Assembly (NCBI GenBank): GCA_016720905.1
Contig: JADKJT010000001.1
Span: 481,415 to 545,414 of the forward strand
Length of the DNA stretch: 64,000 nt
From: Gemmatimonadaceae bacterium
Lineage (GTDB): Bacteria > Gemmatimonadota > Gemmatimonadetes > Gemmatimonadales > Gemmatimonadaceae
Reading direction: 5' to 3'
Shown one piece after another: positions 55,338 through 64,000 of the stretch; positions within the stretch are counted from its first letter, which is position 1, and each line of letters starts with the position of its first letter. Position numbers and translations under genes: made by a program. Below the pieces are notes generated by a model. It was not told the DNA's origin, searched no databases, and was given only the letters and a program-made list of their open reading frames with translations.

Positions 55338-56909
55338 CTAGCCGTTCGGCTCCAACCGGCGATAGAGCACACCGTCGATCGTGATCGTCGTCGCGGAGTT
55401 GATAGTGAACGGAATCGCCGCCCCATTTCGCGCCGAGAATCCGGCAGTGCCGTTCAAGTCCAGCGCGGGCGCGCCATCGGGGCGACAAGCGGCGGCGAAA
55501 GACACCGTGAACGACGAGCCTGACACCGTGTAGCAGCCGCGCTCGATACTCGCCGTGCCACCGGTGCTGGGCGAGTCCTGCGCTTCCGCGAACATGAACG
55601 TGCCGTCGGCCTCGAACACGATGACACCACCGTCCGTGCCATCGGCGCGCGAGAATGCGCCGACCAGCGTGGCCGGATTCGAGCTCACCGCGTTCAGCGT
55701 GAACGTAATGTTATCGGGCAGGCTTAGCACCGTGAGCGCACCGCCGACACGAAGGATGCGGGCTTGCAGTCCGCTCGGCGTGACCGTGGCGTCCCAAATT
55801 CCGCAGTTGCCGTCCGTATCCTGGAATGCGTTGAAGATCGACAGCGAGTCGTTCTGGAAGCGTTTGTACCCACCGTACTCGACGCCGTTGCCGTTGTTCG
55901 AACACGACGGATCGTTGCTGTGATCGACAAACGTGTACGTGCCGTCGGCCCACAATGTGAGGTAGCTCTTGAGGCCGTTGATGGCGATGGCGTACGTGCC
56001 CTCCAGGTTGCTGCGCGCGGGCTTCAAGAAGCACTGCACCGTGGTGCTCGTCGCGTTGGCGGTGGTGACGCGTCCCTTGGCGTTGCGCAGGAGGCACGTT
56101 GAAAGCGGCGACGTCGCGGGGCTCGATACCACGATGACGTAGTTGGAATTGGCCGAGAGCGCGGTGGGGAAGGTCCAATCCAATGCGCCACCCCCCGGCG
56201 GCGGCGTCAGCGCCAATGGCTCCCCCGCGTTCAAGCGCAACGTGAGGCCAGTTGCCGACAGGCTGATCGCGCGGCCCCCCACGGTAAGTCCGCTGGAGAT
56301 GCATGTCACGCTCGCGGCAGTGACATCGCCGCCCGCGATCGTGCCGTTCCCATTGTTCACGACGCATTGCTGGCCCGTCGGTTGCGAGGCGACGGTGATC
56401 GCGAACTGCGTGCCGCTCCTGAGCGCCGGAAATTCGAAGGTGGTCGCGCCCGCGGCGATCGCGATGGGGGTGCCACCGCTCAATGCCAGGGTCAGTCCCG
56501 TGCCCGTCAGGCCGCTGATGGTGCCGCGAATCCCAAACGACTGCGTGACGCAGGTCAGCGTCGCCGTTGACGTGTTCGCCGAGAGCGTGCCCGAGCTATT
56601 CGTGAGGGTGCACAGCTGCGTTGGGCTCGACGGCTGCGCTTTCACCGCGATCGCGTAGTTCGTGCCTTTCTTCAGCGTCCACTGGAACGTGGGCTGGTTC
56701 GGCGGGAGCGCTATATCGCTCGCGCCGTTGACCGTGAGCACCGTCCCGGTGCCCTGCAGCCCCACGATCGTGCCGCTCAACGTCATATCGCTGGCGGACG
56801 GAGTCGTGTCATCGCCGTTTGAGGTCGGATCGGACTTCGATGCACACGCTGCGAGGAGCGGAAGCGCCAGAAACATCCGAAGCCTGAGAGCTGTCACGGA
56901 ACGAGGCAT
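55338..56909 (-). CDS. surface lipoprotein with three tandem beta repeats
   Basis: A 523-residue intact lipoprotein: signal ALRLRMFLALPLLAACASKS with a lipobox cysteine. Three tandem repeats of about 80-85 residues follow (about 43-125, 126-205, 206-295), each opening like GTISGLTGTGLTLALSGG, with a middle FEFPALRSGTQFAITVASQP and ending in a cysteine-containing strand (VTC or VQC). The C-terminal 220 residues are a separate beta-rich region with an ASP-like pattern (YAIAINGLKSYLTLWADGTY, GAFSRADGTDGGVIVFEADG). Repeats of this kind occur in outer-surface lipoproteins of many environmental bacteria; the function is unknown. It lies upstream of the broken BTAD regulator gene on the same strand, with only a short overlap or gap, so they may have formed an operon. 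Confidence 0.85.
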   Translation of the reverse strand: MPRSVTALRLRMFLALPLLAACASKSDPTSNGDDTTPSASDMTLSGTIVGLQGTGTVLTVNGASDIALPPNQPTFQWTLKKGTNYAIAVKAQPSSPTQLCTLTNSSGTLSANTSTATLTCVTQSFGIRGTISGLTGTGLTLALSGGTPIAIAAGATTFEFPALRSGTQFAITVASQPTGQQCVVNNGNGTIAGGDVTAASVTCISSGLTVGGRAISLSATGLTLRLNAGEPLALTPPPGGGALDWTFPTALSANSNYVIVVSSPATSPLSTCLLRNAKGRVTTANATSTTVQCFLKPARSNLEGTYAIAINGLKSYLTLWADGTYTFVDHSNDPSCSNNGNGVEYGGYKRFQNDSLSIFNAFQDTDGNCGIWDATVTPSGLQARILRVGGALTVLSLPDNITFTLNAVSSNPATLVGAFSRADGTDGGVIVFEADGTFMFAEAQDSPSTGGTASIERGCYTVSGSSFTVSFAAACRPDGAPALDLNGTAGFSARNGAAIPFTINSATTITIDGVLYRRLEPNG

Positions 56910-57151
56910 GTTGAGCGAGGAGAGAGAGAAGGTGAGTCCGACATCGACAAGCCAACGAAGGATTTCGCCGTTACGGACTCGTTATTTCGCCCTCATTTCG
57001 CAAAAAGCGCCCACGACACCATGCGCGATCGCCGGGGGGAGCAATGCCGGCGGGGACCGATCAGACGCTCCGGTGGGACTGCCATCCACGCCAAGGCCTC
57101 CGCGTGGTGGCCGGGGCTGTGCTCAGAGCCTGCGGTTCAAGCCCACAGGGA

Positions 57152-57772
57152 TCACTGCTTACGCACCCAGCGGAAACCGGCGCCCAGTGTACTCAGCGCC
57201 ACCGCCCTGCCGCGCTGGCTGCCCAGAAACGTGCGCGTAAAGAACAAGGTGGGCGTGGGGCCGTGCAGGCGTGGAGACGCGAAATCCACGCGGACAGTCG
57301 TGCCGATGCGCGCCCCCTGCCCTTCCACCTGATACAGCGTGGGTCCGACCATCGTGCGCAGTATCCTCGAGCGGATATCAAACGCGCTGCCGGCCAGCAC
57401 CCCGATCCGCTCGTTGAAGGGTCCGTTCTGGCAACCGTCCTCGCCCGTCGCGCGCACACATGACGCGGTGTTGCCAAGGCCTATCGGCGTGGCGCGCAGA
57501 CCGGCGATCCATGCCCGCTTGGACGCTCGCTTGAGCGGCGCGGTGACCACCAACGACACCGCAAACAGTGGGGCGTTGGCCTGTGTCGTGCTTGAGGTGA
57601 TGGAACCGCCCTCCACGTCGCCGGTGAGCAGGTCAGTGGTGGTGTAAAATCCCATGTTCACCCCCGGTCGACGCTGGCCCGAGAGCAGAGAGGGCAAGGC
57701 GACCGTCAGCGTGAGGCACACCGCGCGAAAGGCCGCCGAGAGGCCACCACTGCCGAAGAGTCGACCGATCAC
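57152..57772 (-). CDS. small outer-membrane beta-barrel-like protein
   Basis: About 206 residues from the GTG at 57772, with a signal peptide (LSAAFRAVCLTLTVALPSLL, then SGQ). The mature part alternates strands with aromatic ends (MGFYTTTDLLTGDVEGG, FAVSLVVTAPLKRASKRAWI, TLYQVEGQGARIGTTVRVDF) and finishes VALSTLGAGFRWVRKQ, as in small outer-membrane barrels. Two cysteines (ASCVRATGEDGCQ) may form a disulfide. The GTG overlaps the stop codon of the RCC1 gene, but because that gene appears frameshifted at its end, the true start is uncertain and could lie a few codons downstream. No named family recognised. Confidence 0.6.
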   Translation of the reverse strand: MIGRLFGSGGLSAAFRAVCLTLTVALPSLLSGQRRPGVNMGFYTTTDLLTGDVEGGSITSSTTQANAPLFAVSLVVTAPLKRASKRAWIAGLRATPIGLGNTASCVRATGEDGCQNGPFNERIGVLAGSAFDIRSRILRTMVGPTLYQVEGQGARIGTTVRVDFASPRLHGPTPTLFFTRTFLGSQRGRAVALSTLGAGFRWVRKQ

Positions 57773-58975
57773 TACCAGCACAGCGCGCGACCATCCGTGG
57801 CAATTCCGCACACCCTGCCTGAACCAAACACGTCGGTGAACTTGACACCCTTGGCGATTTGCACTGGCGAGTAGGCCTTCGCGCCGAGCCGGGTCGATAT
57901 CGCTGCTGGGGGAAAGGCACCCCAGCAATACAGGTCGCCACCTACCGTCACTCCGCACGCAAACGAGCGAGATAACGCCTCGACCTTCGCAAAGCTCATA
58001 TTGCCGACGATTCGCCTTGGCTCATAATCGTATTCGTCGCGTTCGGAGCCGTTGCCGAGACTGCCGGAGGTGTTCGATCCCCAACACACCACAGCGTGGT
58101 CCATGGCCAGCCCGCAGAGGAACAAGTCGCCGTGCGACACCGTCCTGAAGCGTTCCGGAGTTTGCACCGGCAGCATGGTTTGGGTTTGGGACGGCTGCCC
58201 CACCAGCACGGTGTGGTGACGCACTCCGTAAAAGCCCACACAGTAGGCCGAGTTATCGAGGGCGATGGTGCACGAGGTAGCGTTGTGTGTGCTGACACTC
58301 AGCGTCTTTCCAACGCCGACGACCGGCGTGGGAATCGAATCGTCAAGGTGGTTGGTCTCGCGTCCCAGTTGGTATAAATCGCTGTGCCCCCAGCAATACG
58401 TGAGGCTGTCGGCTCTTGAAATTCCGCACGTCTGCGAGTGCCCTCCGTGCGCAAACGACGAAAACCGGAGTGCCGTCTTGACGGCGACCGGACCACTATC
58501 CATCACAAGCGCCGCCTGAGTGGCCATGAGATAGTGTACGTTTCTCCCCCAACAATAGATGGCCCCGGCTGTGGAGAGTGCGCAGTCCGCCCATAAACTG
58601 GTCTGGACGTCCGTGAATTGCATGCCGGCACCACCCGGTGCCCGCACCAACAGCGGCGCCGCGGGGGCGGCGGCGGGGGGGCCCGGCGGACACGCCGCCA
58701 TTCACGGCCTGCGCCAGACCTTTCACCACCGTGTCCACCCGCTGCCTCGGACACCGCCGTCTGCGCGCCGCGGGGCCCCCCGGGCGGGGGGGGGTCGCGC
58801 CTGTGCGCTTCACGGATATCGTGGCGGCCCCAACCCCGACGGCAAGCACATTCCCCACGGAATCGACCACGAGCACCGACGTGTCGGATGAACTCCAGGT
58901 GCGCGTTACTGGCGTTCCCGACATGTCGGCGGAATCCTGAATCGACAACGCGGTCGCCCGACCGTAAAACAACAA
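57772..58975 (-). pseudogene. Ig-like plus RCC1-repeat lipoprotein, 5' end and frame damaged
   Basis: Six RCC1-type repeats are readable, each with a cysteine pair: CALSTAGAIYCWGRN, CGISRADSLTYCWGHS, CTIALDNSAYCVGF, CGLAMDHAVVCWGSN, CGVTVGGDLYCWGAF and CGIATDGRALCW, then a stop. Before them, in another frame, is a Big_2-like Ig domain (LFYGRATALSIQDSADMSGT, TWSSSDTSVLVVDSVGNVLA, VGVGAATISV). The two parts join in the G-rich stretch 58650-58800, where the frame changes at least once. Upstream, the coding region runs into the poly-G tract and no signal peptide can be found. The stop directly after CW, where the repeat normally continues GS, hints at another one-base loss at 57775. Paralogs in this phylum are secreted or surface proteins. 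Confidence 0.7.
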
Positions 58976-58978
58976 ACG

Positions 58979-59138
<160 letters not shown>

Positions 59139-59321
59139 TGGCAGTGTATCTTGGCGGCGGCCGATCAGGGAGAGATCTGGGAGCCGCATGGGGGACGCGT
59201 TGGGGGGACCCCGCGTTGACCACCAGGGGTTCTACACTTGCTGTTGGATGCAGGCTGGACCAGCTTCGCATACAACTTTCAAGCGATGGATCACGTCAGA
59301 CCGACCCCGGGAGAGGGCAAC

Positions 59322-59662
59322 ATGACTAGGACTTTCGCACGCCACGCTCGAACGACCATGATGCTCGGCATGGTACTCGTAGGCTTGAACGCCTGCTCAC
59401 GAGCGATTCACATCAAGGACCTGCTGGATCGGCCGCAGGAGTACGATGGCAAGACGGTACGTGTCAAAGGCACCGTGACGCAGAGTGTCGGCGTGCTCGG
59501 AACGGGCGCGTACGAGATTGATGATGGAACAGGAAGATCTACGTGATCGCCAGGGGTCAGGGTGTTCCTCGCCAAGGCGCGAAGACGAAAGCGGAGGGTC
59601 GCTTCGAGTCGGTGTTCAGTATCCTCGGTCGCACGATGGCGGCCATCGTGCTGAGCCCTTGA
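59322..59662 (+). pseudogene. small OB-fold-like lipoprotein with one frameshift
   Basis: A lipoprotein of about 113 residues: MTRTFARHARTTMMLGMVLV, then GLNACS with the lipobox cysteine, then HIKDLLDRPQEYDGKTVRVK, VLGTGAYEIDDGTG and, in a second frame, IYVIARGQGVPRQGAKTKAE, FESVFSILGRTMAAIVLSP. The break near 59537 is a two-G run (ACAGGAAG) that reads through if three Gs are restored. The sequence looks like the single-OB-fold periplasmic proteins (bOB/DUF4920-like). GAGAGGGC precedes the ATG as ribosome binding site. It ends twelve bases before the beta-propeller gene, so the two probably form an operon. Confidence 0.75.
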
Positions 59663-59673
59663 GGCGGCCGGCC

Positions 59674-60975
59674 ATGACCCTCACCTTTGCAGGTCCGATG
59701 CTCGCTTTCACCATTGGCGCCGCGCTGATGGGGCAGCCGCTGAGTGCACAGCCGCAGTCGATACAGGACAAGATCAAAGTCCGCGAAGTGCCGGCGCCAG
59801 TGGCGGTGTCGACCGATTCATTGGGCGTGCGTCTCTCGGTGCGTGCGCTGTCCGATGGGCGTGTCCTGGTCAATGATGTTCAGCGATACCGCGTGCTGAT
59901 GTACGACAAGTCGCTCAAACACTTCACGCCGGCGCTCGACTCATCCGGAACCAGCGGAACACTTGGCAGCTCGGGCATCAGCATTCCATCGGCGCATCTT
60001 ATCGCGATGCCGGCCGACTCCACCATGTATCTCGATATTGCCTCGCGATCGCTACTGACCATCGATCCGACTGGAAAGGTTGCGCACGTCACGGCGCTGC
60101 CGCGTCCGCAGGACATCGTGACGCTGTCCGTCGGCTACATCTATGGCACGCCCACGCTCGATGCCAAAGGCCGCCTGGTGTATCAAGGCACGCCGCCCAA
60201 TCAGAATAAGGCACTCATCGAGCTCAATCAGAAGATCATGATTGAGAAGTCGGCGACGGCACCAGGCGCCATTGACTCCGCGCCGATCGTGCGCGCCGAC
60301 TTCGACACGCGCAAAATCGATACGATCGCGACCGTGAAGATCGTGCAGCAGTACGCATCGGTCGTGGCCTCTCGCGACGACCGCGGCAACTTTACGCAAA
60401 GGCTCACCGTCAATCCCACGCAAACGGCTGACGAGTGGGGCCTGCTGCCGGATGGAACGATCGCGATTCTCCGTTCGCATGACTATCACATGGAATGGGT
60501 GGATCCCGATGGCACGCGGAGGACATCCCCCAAGATGGCGTTCGACTGGAAGCGATTGACGGATGACGGCAAGCAACATGTCATCGATTCCATCAAGCCG
60601 ATGCTTGAAAAGCAAATGGAGTCCATGAAGCCCCAAACGATGCAGACTCCCGATGGACCGCGACGACTGACCACCGAAATTGTTTTGGTGCCAGCCAAGG
60701 ACCTGCCCGACTACGAGCCTGCTATTCAACCTGGCGCGATGAAGGTGGATCTTGAGGGCAATGTCTGGATCGTTCCGCGCACCGCCGTGCTGTCCGCCAA
60801 CGGGGGATTGCGCTACGACGTGGTGAACAGGAAGGGAGAAATCATCGAACGGGTGATCCTTCCCAAGGGCCGCGCCATCGCCGCGTTCGAACCTGGTGGA
60901 TGGGCCATTCTGACGAACACGCAAGGTACCCTGCCGAAGTTTTGGACGACGATTGAACGCGTGAAGATCAAGTAG
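59674..60975 (+). CDS. exported beta-propeller-like protein
   Basis: A 433-residue protein with a signal peptide (GPMLAFTIGAALMGQPLSAQ). The mature chain has repeated strand patterns typical of six-bladed propellers of the gluconolactonase/NHL type (RALSDGRVLVNDVQRYRVLM, PTLDAKGRLVYQGTPP, EWGLLPDGTIAILRSHDYHM, KVDLEGNVWIVPRTAVLS, VVNRKGEIIERVILPKGRAI). Between blades is a charged helical insert (DDGKQHVIDSIKPMLEKQME). Related proteins are frequent in Gemmatimonadota; function unknown. The ATG at 59674 follows the small OB-fold lipoprotein stop by 11 bases. Confidence 0.8.
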   Translation: MTLTFAGPMLAFTIGAALMGQPLSAQPQSIQDKIKVREVPAPVAVSTDSLGVRLSVRALSDGRVLVNDVQRYRVLMYDKSLKHFTPALDSSGTSGTLGSSGISIPSAHLIAMPADSTMYLDIASRSLLTIDPTGKVAHVTALPRPQDIVTLSVGYIYGTPTLDAKGRLVYQGTPPNQNKALIELNQKIMIEKSATAPGAIDSAPIVRADFDTRKIDTIATVKIVQQYASVVASRDDRGNFTQRLTVNPTQTADEWGLLPDGTIAILRSHDYHMEWVDPDGTRRTSPKMAFDWKRLTDDGKQHVIDSIKPMLEKQMESMKPQTMQTPDGPRRLTTEIVLVPAKDLPDYEPAIQPGAMKVDLEGNVWIVPRTAVLSANGGLRYDVVNRKGEIIERVILPKGRAIAAFEPGGWAILTNTQGTLPKFWTTIERVKIK

Positions 60976-60979
60976 AGGC

Positions 60980-61513
60980 GTGGGCCGCGAGCAGACAGAC
61001 CACTCACCCTTATCACCGCTCGACCGTGCCTCGGCGATGGAGTATCGTTTGGCCATACTCGGCCGCGAGCCTGAGGCCGTGGGCATCGCGCGCGCCGCGG
61101 CGCGTGTGAATCTTCCGCTCGGCATCTGCTTTACGCTGGACAGCAGCACGTCGAGGCTGAAGTCTGGGCCGACGCTGCGCGAGGCTATCGAAGATACGGA
61201 CCGCGAAGCCGGCGAGGCGAGGCCCGACTTCTACGGCATCAACTGCTCGCATCCGTTCGAATTTCAGCCGGCGCTCGAGCCGGGGAACTGGGTCGAACGT
61301 ATTCGCATGCTTCGCCCCAACGCGTCCGCCATGGACAAGATCTCGTTGTGCAAGATCGGACATCTGGAGGAAGGTGATCCGCAGGAGCTGGGCAGGCTCA
61401 TGGGCGAGCTTGGGCGGCGCTATCCGCACATCGATATCTGGGGAGGGTGCTGTGGTACGTGGGAGAAGCACCTCGGACAGATCGCACAGCAACTGAGACG
61501 GGCACGCGCCTAA
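60980..61513 (+). pseudogene. N-terminally truncated homocysteine S-methyltransferase fragment
   Basis: The frame encodes the C-terminal half of a homocysteine S-methyltransferase-like (betaine/S-methylmethionine-type) TIM barrel: AVGIARAAARVNLPLGICFT, DFYGINCSHPFEFQPALEPG, NWVERIRMLRPNASAMDKIS and IDIWGGCCGTWEKHLGQIAQ. All three zinc cysteines (INCSHP, GGCCGT) are kept. Family members are about 300 residues and start with a DGG(M/T)GTEL motif, which is missing here: only about 158-177 residues remain. The GTG at 60980 follows the propeller stop directly, and the upstream part is occupied by that gene, so a deletion or misjoin removed the first 130 or so residues. Unlikely to be active. Confidence 0.75.
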
Positions 61514-61523
61514 ACCGGCGCGC

Positions 61524-61592
61524 GACTGCCCTCTCGGGGTGAGACCAGAGGCAACCGAGAGGAAACGAAGCCCTCCCGCGCTCAGGGCAGTC
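61524..61592. terminator. nested inverted repeat between convergent genes
   Basis: Outer arms GACTGCCCT (61524-61532) and AGGGCAGTC (61584-61592) are perfect complements, and an inner pair CCTCTCGG (61530-61537) / CCGAGAGG (61555-61562) competes with them. It lies between the methyltransferase fragment and the convergent lipoprotein gene, overlapping the latter's stop codon. A bidirectional terminator is plausible, but no T-tract is present. Confidence 0.35.
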
Positions 61593-64000
61593 GGTCACCG
61601 CGAAAGCGCCAGACGCTCGTGCAAAGGAAGAACCGATTGAAGCCGTAGACGTCGAACTGAATCGTACCGGTCAAGCTGTTGCCCTGCTTGGTAGCCTGCA
61701 CGGTGAAAGCGTAGTCTCTGGTACAGACCGGGGGCAATTGACTTTTCCCGGGACAAATCAGCGGCATCGCGTTGCCACTCATCTGACCTGAGAACGGATC
61801 GATACTGAAAGTGAAACTGCCCGTCGCCACGCGTTCGCCACTGAACGAACCGTTGAAGCGGTGCGCCAGCGGAACGGCACCATTGAGACCCGCCGGATAG
61901 GTTGTCACGGTTGCGGCATTCGAGCGTGGGGTACTCGACAAATAGAGCCCCGGTGTGGGACGTTGTGGTCCCACCAGCGTATCGATGAGCGGCTCCTGCA
62001 ATGCCCAGATGAAGCCGACTTCTGCGGGATTGGCGGTGACATCTGTTTGCATGAATGCCAGGTCCTGGCCCGGTCCGTAGCGACACTCCGGGCTCAATTC
62101 CGGGCTCGCGCTGGTACGACTCTGCAGCGCCACATCAACAAGGCGCCACGCCAACAGGCGTATCAATGGTGATGCGCACGGAGTCCCGACCGATCGGCCG
62201 ACGCCCGTCACCCTGCACCATCGTCGCCGTCACGGTCGTGTGGCCGATGTTGCGGAACGTCCGAAGCAGCTCGGGTGCGGTTGTTTCCACACTGTCTGAC
62301 GTGGCGCCGTGGAAGATCCATCGATACCGCACGCCGGTCGGCGGCGATTCTGCTGCCATGCTCAACCGAATGGTCGTATCTCATGTGCCACTCGCGCTCT
62401 GGGACCCTCCTGCGGCGGGTCTGAGGTCCAGGGGATGCGGCTGCACGGCGTTCTGCGTCCACGGTGTACGCGCGCACGACTCGCACTCCCACCAGTGTTG
62501 CAGTGTGTCGAGGAGCACGACGTCGGCGGTGTCGAGCTCGCCGAACTTGCTCATCAACTTCACGCGCGGCCACGCATCGGCATCGCCGAATGTCCCTGCG
62601 GCAACCTGCGGCCAGGTCTGCGCCATCAACCCATCCAGGAATCCGCCACCAACGGCGAGGCGCGGCGATGCCGGTAATGCGCATCAGCCGTCGTTGCCGC
62701 CCGTATCGCACGGTCGCTTGCTGCCAACCGCCGGGGCCATACGTCAACCGGACCGTGCGCTCCGCAGCGGTCGGGATGGCGACGTCCACCGAATTGCCCT
62801 CGGTACGCCACGCGATGCCGATCGTCGCGGTCGTACTGTCTTTGTCCGATTCCGTGTCGTACACCTGAACCGCTTGCGGGGCATTGCGGCTCAACAGCAT
62901 CAACCCCTTGAGCCCGAGGAACTGGTCGCGGGCCATCTGCGCCGGTGTGTCCTCTCCGGCAACAAACTGCTCCCAATCAACTCCGAAGGCTCGAAAGAAC
63001 TCCGGCACACGGAGTTCCAACCAGCCATTCCAACGGAACCCCATGCGCGCACTGAATAGCACGTCGCTGGCGAGTTGAAAGCGCTGTGCCAGCGGCCCTC
63101 CGGAACGTTGGTTGAGGAAATACCAGATCGACGTCATGCTGGGCGTCTTGTCGAGGACCGCCATACGCGAAGCGACGCCTTGCGGACCTCGCGCGCCGTA
63201 CACGGTGAGTCCGTCGGAAAAGACCCACGCGTCAGTCTGCGGACGAAATCCCGTGTCGAAGTCGGGCGCGAGCAGCGTGGAGTCGATCCCAACCATCACG
63301 ATCGTCGGCGATCGTTCCGCGCCCATGGCGCGTGAGGCGCGTGCGCTGATGAGCGGCGCGCCGATGGAACCAGTCGGTGTGATTGATGACATCCGCAGCG
63401 CGGACGCGGCAGGCAGTGCGACCGTCAGCGCGCTCGCGGTGCGGCGTACCGGGGGTAACAGCGTGACAGCTCTCGTCACGTCATCGTAGGCCACGGCAAA
63501 CAGCGGCGTGGTGGTGGCAATGCTGGTGGGAATCGTCACCAGCACGGGCCCGGCCTGCGTTCCCCCGTTCGTGGTCAGCGAGAACGCATGCGAGCGAGCA
63601 GCGACGCCGGTGGGCAGCGCGATGTCGCTGGACGAGCGCACGGCAACCTCCACGCCGGTGGCGGTGCCGAACGCTCCCGGTGCGGCGACAACACGCAGGC
63701 CGTCCAACGGGAGTCCGGGCCGCGAAACCACCACCGTGCCACCACCACCACTGAGTGGCAGCGACGGCAGGGTCACCGCTATGACGCGCGCGGTGGCGCG
63801 AATGCGGACTGGTGTCAGCGCACCGACTGTCGCGATGACCACTTGCGGTCCTTCGATGGCTCCCAGTTGCCAGGTGCCGCCGATGGCGACGCCATTGCTG
63901 TTGGAGACCGCCGCGCCGGATGACAACACACCGCCACCCGAGTCCACCCTGAAGGCCACAGCAACACCGGACACCGGACGATTGGCGGCGTCAACCACCA
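61582..64000 (-). pseudogene. large Ig-like surface lipoprotein, paralog of the gene at 46.6-49.3 kb (5' end outside window)
   Basis: The 5' end runs off the right edge. Blocks in order: Big_1-like Ig (VAVAFRVDSGGGVLSSGAAV, GTWQLGAIEGPQVVIATVG), LPSLPLSGGGGTVVVSRPGL, VTIPTSIATTTPLFAVAYDD, IVMVGIDSTLLAPDFDTGFR, MTSIWYFLNQRSGGPLAQRF, VRLTYGPGGWQQATVRYG, then in other frames LMAQTWPQVAAGTFGDADAW, LLDTLQHWWECESC, SPPTGVRYRWIFHGATSDSV, and a C-terminal domain VPLAHRFNGSFSGERVATGS ending SVWRFRGDRLP. The frame changes near 62650 and 62160, and there is an in-frame TGA near 62379. The same block order as the gene at 46.6-49.3 kb shows they are paralogs. A surface-exposed role is inferred. Confidence 0.75.

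Overview
The window looks like chromosomal DNA from a Gram-negative, GC-rich bacterium, most plausibly a member of the Gemmatimonadota. That placement is inferred from gene content only: a DUF5916 outer-membrane protein, a large secreted M14 peptidase, RCC1/Ig-like lipoproteins, membrane-anchored BTAD-AAA regulators, an ArsR-SRPBCC pair and a Na+-NQR operon. No rRNA, tRNA or CRISPR array was recognised.

Layout. 1-4.0 kb: the 5' part of a three-domain kinase/M23/class-III-aminotransferase fusion, then two coupled membrane-protein genes. 4.0-7.6 kb: a DUF5916 protein, and a YegP-like plus DUF302 gene pair. 7.6-14.9 kb: a complete sodium-pumping NADH:quinone oxidoreductase operon, nqrABCDEF-apbE-nqrM, on the minus strand. 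15.1-17.9 kb: a divergent cytochrome c lipoprotein and a GH95-like glycosidase. 17.9-20.9 kb: a probable accessory island, with an AbiE-like winged-helix/nucleotidyltransferase pair divergent from a DUF234 ATPase across an AT-rich promoter. 21.0-28.8 kb: a DNA-repair neighbourhood (ligD, ku, DUF72, an alpha/beta hydrolase, and a UvrD-type helicase with an internal DEDDh exonuclease). ligD and ku are both frameshifted.

29.1-44.5 kb is orderly: a transmembrane BTAD-AAA regulator, malQ, an LTA-synthase-like enzyme with an NhaC antiporter, a translationally coupled TIGR04076-AKR-rlmN operon, a PEBP-like protein, a DUF1028 protein and a 1043-residue M14 peptidase. 44.6-46.5 kb is accessory: an integron gene cassette with a well-formed attC site, a PH-like membrane protein and a possible insertion-sequence end.

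46.5-64 kb mixes intact genes (an esterase, SRPBCC/ArsR, a repeat lipoprotein, a small outer-membrane protein, a beta-propeller) with several large coding regions chopped by many frameshifts: two paralogous Ig-like lipoproteins, a second BTAD-AAA transmembrane regulator and an RCC1 lipoprotein. A 59-base G homopolymer lies in the same stretch. Many lesions are one-base changes in short homopolymers. Sequencing or assembly error is therefore a serious alternative to real gene decay, and gene integrity should be read with that in mind.

The most interesting candidates are the AbiE-like/DUF234 island, the helicase-exonuclease fusion, the membrane-anchored BTAD regulators with extracytoplasmic sensor domains, and the isolated integron cassette.
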